Below are positions 34,901 through 47,934 of a stretch of DNA of 64,000 nucleotides, piece after piece (the first letter of the stretch is position 1; every line of letters begins with the position of its first letter). Made by a program: the position numbers and the translations under genes. The notes beneath the pieces were generated by a model that saw nothing but the letters and a program-made list of their open reading frames with translations, had not been told where the DNA came from and searched no databases. The DNA lies in contig CP038113.1 of NCBI GenBank assembly GCA_004519485.1, forward strand, positions 784,009 through 848,008, given 5' to 3'. This DNA is from Nannochloropsis oceanica. Lineage: Eukaryota > Sar > Eustigmatophyceae > Eustigmatales > Monodopsidaceae.

Positions 34901-35569
34901 GAAGGAGGGAGGGAGGGAGGGAGGGCGGAAAAGGTCGACTTGGAGGCGGGCGGGGAGTCAGTGGGTGCGTCGATGGAAAGGAAGGAAAAGATGGAGGGAG
35001 GGCTGCTCGGGAGATGGTCATCGTCGTCTCCTGGGGCCTTGCATTCGATGGAGTCGGCGATGACGCACTTGGCAAATGAGGAGGGAGAGCACTTTCAAGG
35101 AAGGATGCCGGAGCTGAAGGAGGAGGAGGAACTAGAACGTAGGTGGAGGGAGAGGGAGCGGGAGAGGAAGGGGTTGTTGTCGTTTGGGGAAATGGTGCGG
35201 CGGCTAGGGTCGTTCTTGCAGAGAGGAGAGAGGTCGGAGGTAGAGAAGGAAGGCGAGGGGGAGGAAGTGAAGGAGGAATTGCCGTTGACTGCTTCGGTGC
35301 CCTGGGCGCAGAAGGAAGGAGAAGGAGAAAGGAGGAAGGAGGAGTATGTGGAGAGAGAGGAGAATGAGGTGGATGACTCAGACTTTGAGACTGATTACAG
35401 GGAGGCGGAGGAGGGTGCAGATTTCGACGTCTATAGTAATTTAGATGTCGCGGCAGATATTGAGGAGAATCGGCCACGGGACGAAGGGGGCGAGGAAGAA
35501 GCGGCAGAAGGGCGGGATTCAAGAGAGGTGGAGGAGGGGAAGGACTTTGACGATGATGGGTGGAAATGA
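31929..35569 (+). CDS. DUF1275 (YoaK-family) multi-pass membrane protein with long acidic tail
   Basis: Eight exons (31929-32230, 32407-32536, 32748-32880, 33113-33203, 33605-33717, 33918-34033, 34167-34280, 34478-35569) give 696 residues. The core has several hydrophobic segments (ILLFASFCLCFNAAFTNTV, YLPAVTFLFFLVGSILSG, LILIASLQGLALIIHQL, LFNITLLLVLGLMHLTFL). It contains the family signature MGCQNGLTSKYSGNTLRTTHVTG then DLGIALG, split by an intron with a GC donor (GCAAGT at 33718). DUF1275 proteins are usually about 220 residues and their transport function is unproven. Here a 100-residue Ser-rich N-terminal extension and a 360-residue Glu/Arg/Gly-rich tail are added; part of the tail is translated GGGA repeat. 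An alternative start is Met at 32061. Confidence 0.8.
33429..33644 (+). repeat. Tandem partial duplication of an intron-exon junction (decoy exon start)
   Basis: About 93-106 bases occur twice (about 33429-33534 and 33552-33644). Each copy has TAGACACTGCT, a TCTCATTCCTCCTCAATCAC tract, a TCAG acceptor and the first 40 bases of the exon encoding RHEFLWACALAMG. Only the second copy continues into the YoaK signature; the first runs into intron sequence. Confidence 0.9.
33821..33902. repeat. CCCT tetranucleotide array in intron
   Basis: About 80 bases of pure CCCT units just before the acceptor at 33916-33917, typical of the pyrimidine ends of introns in this window. Confidence 0.9.
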
Positions 35570-36401
<832 letters not shown>

Positions 36402-37905
36402 CTACGTGAAGCCTCGCGCTCCCTCCACCAAAAATGCCACCACGGGCTTCACCACCCTCTCCTCCGTGCATGTGCTCTCATCCAAATGCAGATGGTGACT
36501 TCCCGGGACCTTCAACATCGTCAACCTATTTCCCAACGCCGCCTCTCTCATAATCTCTTCCTCTGGCGACGCTGCCGGCCACCCCTCGGCCCCTCGTAAC
36601 AATAACACGGGACAACGACTTGCGGCCAAAAACGCGCGCGACTGTTCTTCCGTCAAGTAAATGTGCGCCGACGCCGCCAACCGCTGGTCATGCCGAAACC
36701 GTACCCCTCCATCATTCCCATCATGTCCCCAGACCAAGTCATTGGCATGTGGTGCATCTGCAGGCCCTGCTCCTCTACCGACCAATATGGCGGCAGAAGA
36801 CGGCTCGAGTGTTTGCGTCCCTGGGAGCCTTCCCACGGTGCTCAACCTTGCCTCCACCGCCTCCTCTACCGTCGCATAAACCTTACTCCCAACCCCCCTT
36901 CCTCCCCCCCTTCCCCTCACATTTTCTTTTTCCAAATTTCTTCGCATCACTTCTACTAGGGTCGCCCGTTGTCTGATTGCTTCCCGTAATGTGGTGGGGG
37001 CGCTCTCGGCGGGCTTGCTGATAATACCTAGGGTCTCTATGCACACCATACGCTCGACCATTTCGGGGTAGGTGCCTGCAAGTGCCAGACCAATGCCTGC
37101 GCCGAGCGAGTGGCCGAGAATTTGGAATTTCTTTTGTGAGGATAGAGAAGAAAGAGCAAGAGGAAATGTTAGTTAAATGGCAACTTTTTCCATCTTGTTC
37201 ATGCTTCAAGGTGGTTTGGAACACTCACTCTGTATAAAGGAGGATTATGGGACAGTACCATGTTTAAATCAAACTTACTTTCCACTTCAATTGTTTGGCC
37301 AACGCCCAAACGTAGTACACGTAGTCTGTGAAGGCGTATACGGCATCCGGTGATCGATGCGCCGATTTGCCATGCCCCGGAAAGTCAATGCACATAACCC
37401 TTAGGCCCGCCGCAGCCAGAGGGGGGGCAAGACGATCGAATGTGTTTGCGTTGTCCAACCATCCGTGCAGAGCTAGAACGGGAGGCCCATTGGCAGGACC
37501 CCAGGCTTTGGCTGCGACAACGAGGCCATCGGGAAGGGGGATGAGAAGCTCTTCATAGTCGGCGGTGGAGGGGGAGGGAGGGAGGGGAAGAAAGAGGGAT
37601 GGCGTAAAGGGGGCTTGTAAGATGGAGAGACGAGGACACTGGGCCTTGGCTGGATGATGGCTGGGAGGAGGAAATCACAAAGGAGGAGGAGAAGGAGAAG
37701 GAGAAGGAGAAGGAGGAGGAGGAAGGATGTGAGGAGAGGAGGAGGACGGAGAGGAGGAGGAGGAGGAGGAGGATGAGGAGGAGGAGGAGGAGGAGGAGGA
37801 GGAGGGAGTTGGGGGGACGACGAAGCCCGTGGTGGTACCAGGAAATGCGAGGAGCGCAGCACCGACGCCAAGAAACGAGAAGACACGGGACGAGGATAAA
37901 GCCAT
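36402..37905 (-). CDS. Alpha/beta hydrolase (SERHL/MEST-like), probable plastid precursor
   Basis: Three minus-strand exons (37905-37679, 37660-37279, 37130-36402) give 445 residues; the first intron is only 18 bases, so continuous readings or another boundary there are possible. The N-terminus has a signal-like segment VFSFLGVGAALLAFPGTTTG followed by Phe and a long Ser run, suggesting import into the heterokont plastid. The hydrolase begins at LLIPLPDGLVVAAKAWG, then PPVLALHGWLDNANTF with the oxyanion HGW, and VMCIDFPGHGKS. The nucleophile elbow is GHSLGAG (Ser about 211), and the catalytic His lies in GSHHLHLDES near the C-terminus. This order matches the serine-hydrolase-like family; the substrate is unknown. 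It diverges from the SCYL2-like gene across 692 bp. Confidence 0.8.
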
Positions 37906-38597
37906 GGGGCAGAACTATTTTCTTTCTGTGTGGAGGGAAGGACGGAAGAAAGGGATTGAGGGAGGCGGAGACTCAAATAGAATGTAGGTGTCTTATGCAT
38001 TTTGCTTCCCACGACACCACCATCCTGCAGGTCTGGCCAACTTATAAAACATACAGCGTCTCCCAACCTCACCTAGCGATTTCCTTGGGTGCGTGTGGCC
38101 TCGCCTTGGAACGATTAAAGGATAATCCCGCCGGGGCACGCCGACACACGAGACGGAGCGTGCAGGGAGGTTAGAGAGGCACGGCAGCTACAAAGAGAAA
38201 TTACCTAGCAGAACCCAAGGTGCTGGATGCCTACCTGTAGACGTGCCTGAGCTTAGTACGTGTGTGCGAGTGTGTGTGTGAGCTTGCTTTGTGTGGAGAC
38301 GTGGATGGTCAAAGTAGACGCATTTCGACACACCACCGTGACGGAGCGACGATCGTCACGGCGATCGATGCCTCACTTGCTTCCTCCCCAAATACAAGAA
38401 GAAAGATGGAAAATGTATTTACCCTGTCACATGTAAGCTCATGCGCTAATTCACACCCACACTTTCAAGGCAGGAAGTAGGAGAAGGAGTCTCGCCGCCT
38501 TTGCTCCCCCTTTCTCCTATCCTCCAGCCCCCCCGCCTCAACTCCGCCCCCCGCCTCCTCCATCCACGCCCCTCCTCCCACGTAAGCACAAGCAGCC
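37906..38597. promoter_or_regulatory. Shared divergent promoter region
   Basis: 692 bp between the start codons of the hydrolase (-) and the pseudokinase (+). A CGATCGTCACGGCGATCG inverted repeat lies near 38350-38367. No known binding site can be assigned. Confidence 0.45.
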
Positions 38598-41500
38598 ATG
38601 GGGAACGAACTGACTAAGAAATATGACAAGGATAAGATTCACACGGCCTCGGGAGGGCATGAGTGCCTTTGGAAAATCTATCAGGCCAGAGTCAAAAGCA
38701 CGGAGGAACAGGTACATCCATCCCCCTCGATGCATGTCCTCTCTCCCTCCCTCCAGCGTGCTCATTCTTCACTCATTGATATTTTGTGTGCCACACTCCT
38801 TGAACCGATCCATATCATTATTACACTCAAGCTCCTCTTCCATTACGCCCCTTCTTCTCTCCTTCCTGCCGCCCAGGTCTCTGTCTTTGTCCTGGACCTG
38901 GACGACTTCAAAGGCCTGCCTAAAAATGAACGGGAACAACTTTTTGACATCTACAGAAAGGTGCTTGATTGAAGGAATGGAATGGAAAATACATCAGGAT
39001 CTCCCCCCCTCAAGACTCTCACCTCTCTCCCTCCCTTCCCTCCCTCATTCCCTTCCCTTCCCTCCCTCCCTCCCTCCCTCCTCTAGGACATTCGCGCCTT
39101 ACGTGAGATGAACCATCCCTCTATCCTCAAGGTCTTGGACGTGCTGGAAGAGAACAAGAAATGCCTGGCTTTCGTGGCGGAACGTGTCTCTTTCTCATTG
39201 GCGAACGCTCTGCATCGATTTCAAAACTTGCCCGCGACCGGCCAGCCGTTACCGAGAGAGCTCGTCGAGTACAGGTGGGTGACTAGGGAGGGAAGGGAAG
39301 GAGAAGGGGGAAGGGAGGAGAATAGAAAGGAACAATGGCAATCACATAAACGCTCACGGGAGTCTCACGCATTTCATCCCCCCTCCCTTCCCTCCTCCCT
39401 TCCCCCCTCCCTCCCTCCCTCAGGGCCACCGAGATGGAAGCCGGCCGTGGGCTGTGCCACATCGCCGAGGCCTTACAACACACGCATTTCGTCAGTCGCC
39501 GGCTTCACTTGGGAGTAGCGCCTGAATCAATTTTCCTCACTCCTCAAGGCGTATGGAAGCTGGGCGGATTCGGCTTCTCGATTACTTTGGCGCCCAGCGA
39601 GACTGGTGAGCAATTCCTCCCTCCCTCCCTCCCTCCCTCCCTCCCTCCCTCCCTCCCTCCCTCCCTCCCCTCATCTTTCATTTCCACGTCTTTATCTGAT
39701 CCGTTTAAGTCCCTCCCTCCCTCCCTCCCTCCCTCAGGCCCCAATATGCAAGTCCTCTGCCCCTTCTACCAGAGCGCGGCTTTGCGTAAAGCTGGCGGAT
39801 ACCGCTTGGAGCCTCACCTCTCCTACACTGCACCGGAGGTAGGTGTCCTTCCCTCCCTCCCTCCCTCCCTCCCTCCTTCCTTCCTTCTTATTTCTCTTGC
39901 CATTGCCCTGCTAATCCTCTTCCAACCTACCTACCTACCTACCTACTTACCTACCTACCTACCTACCTACCTACCTACCTACCTACCTACCTACCTACCT
40001 ACCTCCCTCCCTCCCCTCCCCAGATAACGGCTCCGGGCACTTCGCGCATTTCCTACAGCGCCGATGCCTTTTCCTTGGCACTCCTGGCCATAGAAGCCTT
40101 CCAACTCCCCTCCCTCGTCGGTCCCTCCTCCTCCCTCCCTCCCTTCCTCGCCCTCCCCCCCTATGCCACCCCCTCCGACCAGCACCACCGCCTCCAAGAG
40201 ATCCTTGTCCTCCCTCCCTCCCTCCCTCCCTCCCTCCCGTCCTCCCTCCACGAGCCTGTCACCCTCCTCCTCTCCCTCTCTCCCTCCCTCCGCCCGGATG
40301 CCGGCTCCCTCACTCAAGCCTCCTTCTTCCACGCGGGTCCCCTTGCCATCCTTCGCGATCTCGACACCCTCCCCTCCCTCCCTCCTTCCCTCGCCCCCTC
40401 CCTCCTCGCGGGCCTTCCCGACAAGCTCTCTCTCTTTCCTCCTCGTCTGCAGAAGGAGGCCATCCTCCCTCCCGCCCTCGCTGCTGCCAAGGCAGCGCCA
40501 GCCCTATGGGTGCACGTCATCCCGCTCATCATCCAGGTAGAGAAGGAGGGAGGGAGGGAGGGAGGGAGGGAGGGAGGGAGGGATAGCCGATAGCCACCAG
40601 CCTCGTTGATGGTCATCAGACTCCTTCCTTCTCAACTTATACCTCTTCCTCCCTCCCTCTCTTCCTCCCTCCCTCTCTTTCTCCTTCCCTCCTTCCTTCT
40701 CTCCTTCAGGTCGTCCAAAATCAACCATCCTCCCCCTCCCCCTCCTCCTCCCTTCCCTCATCGTCTTCTTTTTCCTCCTCCTCCTCCTCCCTCCCTTCCT
40801 CCCCGGCCTCCATCCTCCTCCAAACCTCCCTCCTTCCCGCCCTCTCCCTCCGCCCCGCCCTCCCTCCGGTCCTCCTCCTCCTCAGCCAACACCTCCCCTT
40901 CCTCCTCCATCACCTCCCCCGGCCCTTCGTCCTCCTCCACGTCCTCCCTCCCTCCCTCCTCCTCCCTCTCGAGTCCAACCTCCCCCCCCTTGAAGACCAA
41001 GCGCTGAAGCATTTGGCGGATCCTGCCATTCATTCCGCCGTAGGCAACGGGACGATGCTCGACGAAATCCTCCCTCGTATAGGGAGAATCATCGTCAATA
41101 CTCCTCACGTCTCAGTGCGTGTCAATGCAGTCGTCTGCCTGAGCAAGACGTTGCACTGCTATGGCAAGAAGGTAAGCAAGCCAGCCCTCCCTCCCTCCCT
41201 CCCTCCCTCCCTCCCTCCCTCATTGTGATGTATCGGCTACCTCGGCGTTTCTTCTCAACCGCCCATTCCCCCTCCTTCCCTCCCTCCTTCCCTTCCTCCC
41301 CTCCCTCAGGTCCTGTCCGAAGCCCTTCTTCCCACCCTCCGGGTATGCTTGGAGAGGGACAAGACCCCGCCGGTGGTCATGGCCGTCGTGGGGTGTTACG
41401 ATCTCATATTGAAGGAAGTGGGTGATGTGGAGGTAGGAGGGAGGGAGGGAGGGAGGGAGGGAGGGAGGGAGGGAGGGAGGGAGGGAGGGAGGCAGGGAGG

Positions 41501-43018
41501 GAGGCAGGGATGGCGAGAACAGGAGTGAAGAAGAATGGAGCACCTGGTGGTGGAGTCGGAGCCGTGCTTGTCGTGACCGACTTGCAGCATCCCCGGCCAA
41601 CCCCCCCCTCCTCCCTCCCTCCATTCCGTTTTAAGACTATCTGCACACAGGTCCTACCCGTTCTCCTCCCCCTCCTCTCCCTCCGCTCCCTCTCTTCCTC
41701 TCAATTCGACCGAGTGGCCCATAAAATCCAATCCCTCCTTGCCAAGGCCATCGAGAGCCGGCGGGGAGAGATGGGAGGAGGAAGGGAGGGTAGGAGGGAG
41801 GGAGGGCGGGCGGTGTCACCCGGGTATGATGAATTGACGTTTGCGAGCGGTGCCGCGAATGCATTAATTTTGCAGCAAGGAGGTGATGGAGGAGGAGGAG
41901 GAGGTGGAAGGGTGAATGATTTCACTGCTGCAGCTGCAGCTGCTGCTGCTGCCTCCTCCTCCTCCCCTCCCTCCTCCTCCATCACCGATCCGCTCGAAGA
42001 TTGGTCATGGTTGAAGCAAACCCTCCCTCCCGCCGTCTCTGCCCCTCCCTCCCTCCCTCCCTCCACCGGGGCCTTTGACTCGGGCGGCGGGCCTAAATAT
42101 GATGCTGGCGCTAATCCCTATAGGATTGACTTCCCCTCGTCCTCTTCTTCCATTGCCTCTTCACCAGCCCTTCCGCCATTAAAACCTGCTTCCTCTCAGC
42201 GGAAACAGCCTTCTTCCCCCACCTCCTTTTTCTCCTCCTCCTCCTCCTCCTCCTCCTCCTCCTCCTCCTCTTCCTCCTCCACCATCATTGCGGCAACCGG
42301 TCGGCCCCGTCTGGCACGCGTTCCGTCCCCTTCCTCCCTTACGTCCTCCTCCCCTCCTTCCTCATCCTCGTCCATGTTTGATGGCCTCAAGCGGTCCCCG
42401 TTGTCGGGCCCTCAACGATCCGGGAGCAGTGGAGGAGGAGGAGGAGAAGGAGGAGGAGGAGGAGGAGGAGGGCTGAATAGCGATGGTGTAAACCCCTCGA
42501 CGGCCACAGTGCTGCTTCCTGTCAAGGCTTCTGTTCCTCTTTCTTCTTCGCTTCCTCATTCAACCACGGTAATGATGGGAGGTAGAGGAGGAGGAGGAGG
42601 GGAGGGGGGAGGAGGAAGAGCAGGATCAGGAGCAGGAGCAGGAGCAGGAGCAGGGGTCGGGGGAGGAGTGGGAGGGCAGCAGCATTTAATGGGAGACTTG
42701 TCCTCTTCCTTCCCATTCATTGAACCACAGCGAGGTCAGCAGCAGCAGCAGCAGCAGCAGCCATCACATTCACAAACAGGATCGAACTCTTTCTTGGCTC
42801 CGATTCAGCCTATCCCTGTACATCAATTTGGAAGGGGGAAAGGTCGTGGGAGCTATCCACAGCAGCAGCAGCAGCAGCAGCAGCAGCAAAATATGGGAGG
42901 GTACGATCCAATGAGTGCATTTGATGGGCTTGACGGTGGTGCATCTGGCGGAGGAGGAGAAGGTGGGATAGGAGGACAGCCAGCACAAGGACAGGGACAG
43001 AGAGGAGGAGGGTGGTGA
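38598..43018 (+). CDS. SCYL2/CVAK104-like pseudokinase
   Basis: Nine exons (38598-38711, 38877-38960, 39087-39274, 39424-39605, 39738-39838, 40024-40536, 40710-41171, 41310-41432, 41651-43018) join in phase to 1044 residues. The N-terminal 280 residues follow the SCY1 kinase-like fold: VSVFVLDLDDF, LREMNHPSILKVLDVLEE, and RRLHLGVAPESIFLTPQG then WKLGGFGFS, where the catalytic HRD Asp and the DFG Asp are both lost. LSYTAPE replaces the APE region. A helical, HEAT-like region follows (HVSVRVNAVVCLSKTLHCYG, VVMAVVGCYDLILKEVGD). The last exon encodes a Ser/Gly/Gln-rich tail. Human SCYL2 acts in clathrin-coated vesicle traffic, so a role beside the ArfGAP at 3741 is conceivable, but this is inference. 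Parts of exons 6-7 are translated CCCT repeats. Confidence 0.88.
39615..39668. repeat. CCCT array in intron
   Basis: Pure CCCT units directly after the donor of the fourth pseudokinase exon. Confidence 0.85.
39927..40003. repeat. CCTA tetranucleotide array in intron
   Basis: About 19 CCTA units with one CTTA variant, located before the acceptor at 40022-40023. This is the only CCTA array noted among the many CCCT arrays. Confidence 0.9.
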
Positions 43019-43637
43019 GTGTACTTTTAATGAAAATCGAAGAAAACTAGGCAAGCGATTATTTAATGTAAAAAGACGTAAAGCCATGTGCATACAAAAG
43101 ACAAGGATGAGCACTTAAGTACATTGACTGACCACAAAGAAGAAATGGACTATGATTGTCACAGATAAATTAGTACATCGTGTCTACATTTTGTATTCTT
43201 TGACTCTCTAATTCAAATATCTCTTTATATTACCATTATATTACCATTACTTGTGCTTTTGCCTTACTCCTTTCACACACATGTCAAATCAATTCCACTC
43301 TACCATCCCATAGGGGCCAAATTCTGTTGAATCGGTCTAGAAGCACATCTCTGCTCTCACATGTCTCTCATTATTTATGCCTCTCGCTTTCCGATCTCTA
43401 TTCTCCCTTGTACATGAACATGCTGAGGTAGTTTATAAGATTTCTTACAATTCGCCCAAAACTCACAATGTGCCCGCCCGAGTTATATAATATATTTAAA
43501 TAAGTAAATGGATGGACGACACAGAGGCAAAATTCTTGAATCCCGCATCCGCGATCCTGTTCAATGGCAATCTATTCTATCCTATTCTACCCTATGTTAT
43601 GCCATACTATGCTATCCTTCCAATTTTATAATCCCAT
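43019..43637. other. Convergent intergenic region
   Basis: AT-richer DNA between the pseudokinase stop and the stop of the minus-strand membrane protein, holding both 3' UTRs. No further gene seen. Confidence 0.55.
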
Positions 43638-46600
43638 TTAATAAACATCGATGGGCTGGGAGCACCAGAAGAGCCCATTCTGCGAGGCCCGCAGCGAATA
43701 GGTCCCTGGGCTAGTTCCGGCCGGAATTTGCACGGCCAGCTGGTCCGCGGGCTTGAATGAGCCCAGAGCCACGACCGCGTCCTTGGCCGCAACCGCCATA
43801 CATTTGGTGGTAAGCTCCATTGCCACAGGCTTGTCATCAAAGAAATTGGCCAGCGCCACATTCGCGGTGCTGCCTGAGGCCACTTTTGGCAGTGCAAACC
43901 GACCCACCGCGCTGCCCGTGCCCTCGTCCATCCCCTGCACCAGCACGGTGGGCAGACCCGTATCGGCGACCGCCGCCACCATGTTGGCAAGAACTTCCTT
44001 GGCGGCCCCGTGCAGATCCATGCCCCTAACAAAGTGCTGCATCTCAAGGGTGACATCCGTGGCCTCGAGCTTCACGTTCCCGGGAGCGTCCAGCGTGCCC
44101 AAAAATTCCTCGGGCGCAAAGCCCTTGACCCACTCGGTGACCTGGGTCGTGCAAGCTGCATCGTGCGTGGTGAAGGCCAAGTCATATACGTCCGTGTGCG
44201 CCGAGTCGGCGAAGTAATTAGCCCAATTGTCCTGCATATCTATATCCGGGTGCATCATTGCATTCTTCGCCTGAAGATTCATGCGGGCGCAATCGGTGCC
44301 CAACGAGGCCTTAATGGCATTGATCACAGCCGTGGCGTCCAGGCAGTGAGTCAGTGTCGTCGTTGCATCCTTTGCAGCCGTCGGCGAGCACCCTACCTTG
44401 AAGACAGCACTGATGATACTAGTATCCAATGGCGTTGTCTTGCCGCTCGACTTGTCAAAGTGCCCCGCAGCCTTCAACATCCACGAGGGCAATGGTCCCG
44501 TTTGACCGTCCCCCCGCGTCACCTGGACACCAGGCAGCGAGCATGAAGCACCGGCACTCTCAGTATTGCTGCAGGCCCCCGCCGCGTTTCCGATGAACTG
44601 GGTTGCCATATCGCCCTCGAAGCCACAGGCGTTGCAGGTGGTGCCATCACCATTCACATTCGCGTACACTGTCTCAAAGGGCAACATGCCCTCCCCCAAA
44701 GCCGAGTTTTGCAGCTGTGCAAGCAGAGGGCTGGGGGTGCCGTCATTGACGGTGTTGGCACCCTTCAGAATGTTAAGGGACGCCACCGCGGCCGACGCCA
44801 CCACCTCCTCTTCCTCTGGAAGCAGCAGACGCGTTTTGTTCTTGCCCAACGGCGTAACGCTGCCACCCTTGCCGATCTTAAAGCTGGTTACAGCAGGGTT
44901 CACTTTCGCTCCATTGACCACGTAGAGCGAGGCGTTGGGGTTCAGGTAGGCTTTGCCAACATTGATAGAATGAGGGCTCCAGCCGACGACCGCTGTGCCC
45001 GCACCCACAAACCCATCGATACCAATGAGCGTCGCAAATAGCACGCCCGCATTGATCGTAAAAGGACAGGCGATCTCAACGAGAATCCCGGCACCCAGGA
45101 ACCAATTCGCCCCGATAAGCACGACGGATGCCACCCCAAAGTTGTTGGCAGTGGCAGCGCCAACAATTACCAAGTCACCGGAACCCATGGATACCCCGCC
45201 GCCGGTGGAGTACACGCCCACCGCCCCAATGCTTCGTGACTGGGTAAAGCCCACGTAAACCGCGCTCCCCGCTCCATTCCAATTGAATACCCCCGAGCCG
45301 GCCGTAAAATCAGCGCCTGAGCTGACTTCTTGCGTGAGGCCCGTCGCAGTTACAGTTCCCCCACCCACGCTGACCATCATGCCCGTGCCAATCTGGGTGC
45401 CCACGCCTAAATTGATACCCATGGCTCCGCCACTAATGACCAAGACTCCCCCACCTTCAAAGATCATGATCTAATTGTCGAGTGACGGTGGATTGGAGTG
45501 ATGACGAGTAAGAAGATGAATAAATGAATAAGTGGGATGAGTGGGTGGGCAATCAAAAAGAGACCGCATGCACTTTGCCACATCCATATGCACCCATGGA
45601 CACAAACAGCCACCCATAACTTACCCCGCTCCCAAAGTACGACAGCGCCCCGGCGTTGGCAATCCACGTACATCCGGAGAAGATGGCCACGCCGCCGCCC
45701 AGGAAGCTCAAAATACCTGCACCGGTGCACTGTATTTAAAGGGGTGGAGGGGTGGACGATTTTTAAAAAGTAGTCTTTGAGGGGAGGTAGGGATGTGTGT
45801 TGGCTTACATTTATGCCCACCATGTTCACGGTAAATGTCACCCCAGAGCAAATGAGCACGCCTGCGAGGACTGCAACCTGATAGCCCGAACCAAAGCCAT
45901 TGAGGAAGAGCTGGCTGTTGGTGAATGTGCACCCTGAAAAAACAGCCACTCCGGACACCATCAGAACGTCACCCCCCACCACATAAAGCTCACGGAGTAG
46001 GACACCCGGCTGCAATACCCAGAAGTGCGACAGCGTGATGGTCATGATGCCACCCGCGTTAAAGATCTGGCCCCCAAACACACGCACCGCCCGGGAAAGG
46101 TCAGCCCCCACCAGGAAAGGAGGTACGCCTACAGGTGGAGCATTCGTAAAGACCACCCCAAAGGCCGAGATGCGGCCCCCAAGCTCCACCAAAGCAGTGC
46201 CGCCGCGCAGCACGGGGATAGTGGCAATGAGCTCACCACTGCCTCGGTAAGTGCGTAAAAACTGAAGATCTAAGGAGCCACCTGACACCACGTGGAAGAT
46301 GCGCTTGGACGCAGTGCCGTCGATGGTGGGCAGAGAAATGGGGTTGCCAATAATCACCTTGCGCGAGCGCACCGTTATATCGTCGGCCTTGCCCTCGAGA
46401 GCCACGTTGTAGATCTTGCCGGGACGGAGCGTAATAATGGTGCACGCATTGGGGTCTTCCACCATGCGGCGAAGCTCCATGCCATCGGCAGGCATGCATC
46501 CTCCCTGAAGGGTGGTAGCACCAAGGATACTTGTGGCCTGCACCAGCTGCTGAAGGAATTTCCCCTTTTCCTTTTGCTTGTCGGAGGAGATGGAGTCATT

Positions 46601-47038
46601 TGCCTGGGTGGTGCTGCTGCTGCTGCTGGAAACGGATTCCTTGCTTTGGGAGTTCAGCAAGCCTGCGAGCAGGTCAGCGTTGGTATTTTTGACGATGTCA
46701 AGCTGAGGCTTGTCGACCAAATCAGCAGGTACTAAGGGAGCTGCAGGAGCAGCAGATGCAGCTGGAGCAGCAGGTCCGGCAGAGGCAGCAGGAGCAGTTG
46801 CTTTTTCCGTCGAGGTAGCAGTGGTCGGTAGCGTCTCCACCATTTTGTCCACCGTCGAAGGGACCCCTCCAGGGGTGCTCAGTGCGTCTCCATCCTGCAT
46901 CTTGTGGCCGTTGAAGGCCTCGGGCTTGAAGGCCGCAATCAAGCCTACAACAAGCCCCGCCATAGCTACTGTTACAAAGAGGGCCAGCCATCGCTTTCGC
47001 CAGCTCGAAGGAGGCGCCGACGACGCGGCAGACACCAT
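43638..47038 (-). CDS. Type II membrane protein with long Gly/Val-rich beta-repeat ectodomain, unknown function
   Basis: Three minus-strand exons (47038-45809, 45729-45625, 45470-43638) join in phase to 1055 residues. A short basic N-terminus SSWRKRW precedes one membrane span at residues 18-38 (LALFVTVAMAGLVVGLIAAF), so a long lumenal or extracellular C-terminal part is expected. An Ala/Pro/Thr linker follows. From about residue 180 to 620 the sequence repeats Gly/Val/Ile-rich strands such as GGDVLMVSGVAVFSGCTF, GGGVAIFSGCTWIANAG and GGGVLVISGGAMGINLGVG, spaced like coils of a right-handed beta-helix (pectate-lyase or Pmp-like fold; inference). The last 420 residues have eight or more Cys and no recognised domain. 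A fragment of exon 1 (46286-46603) recurs three times in the duplicated region to the right. Confidence 0.75.
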
Positions 47039-47934
47039 TATTCTCGCTCGCCTCACACGATTGGCTCCTGTTGTGGGTGAATGGTGTGGATTGGTCAGTG
47101 GTTTTGCTTCTCAAAAGGATGGCAGCCACAAGTGACAGGAATGATGCGTACTAGGACATACTGCGGGAGACACACCGCGAGTAGTGACTATGTGCATGCA
47201 TTCAGATGAGCATAGCAAAGACAAAGTCGTGTGGATTCGGCCGGGAAGTCGTGTGGATTTGGTAACAAAGATCTCTTCCCTCCTTCCCTCTCTGGGGCCT
47301 TTGGGGAAAGGTAGACGGGTGCAAGAGGCCAAACGTGTGGGTTAGTGACATCCCCCGGTTTACAAAAGACCTGGGGGCAAAGGTCCTTGGGCCAGGAAGA
47401 AGGAATGTGCAAGGCTCCCAATTCATTCATTCCGTTTGGCCCATGATTCTCCCCCCACAACGTGCGTTCGGGTGCGCAGAGATAACGATCACGAACGAAC
47501 AGCGAGAAGAGAGAACAGCAACCTCAACGTCTTACGGCGATCCCCCAACGTTTTTCCCCCCTGCTTCGACATGCACCATAAAAGGCCTTTCCAGAAGAGG
47601 CGATAGAGGACGATATAGCCCGTAACTGCAGATTTTCTTCATGCGGCTTATCCCGCTTCTCACTCAAATGCTTGGCTTTCTTCGTTTTTATTCTCTCGCG
47701 CGCTTGCCCGCCCGCAAAGCTTCTCGCGTCCAGTCCACCACACAGTTCCCCTTCTTGACCATAGTACTGCAAACACATTTTTGTCACCCTGCAGCTAGAC
47801 CAAGGGTATAAAGCAGCACTGACAAGCGAATTCGGGGCTCCTTGGACGAGACCACCGCAGCGGGATGATGATGACAGGGACAGGGACAGCAGCGAGCATC
47901 CTCCTCCTCCTCCTCCTCCATCACTTTTTTAACC
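47039..47934. promoter_or_regulatory. Upstream region of the membrane-protein gene
   Basis: About 900 bp between this minus-strand gene's start and the first duplication unit. It holds the presumed promoter. A GGAGGA-type purine/pyrimidine run is at about 47900-47920. No gene supported. Confidence 0.4.
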
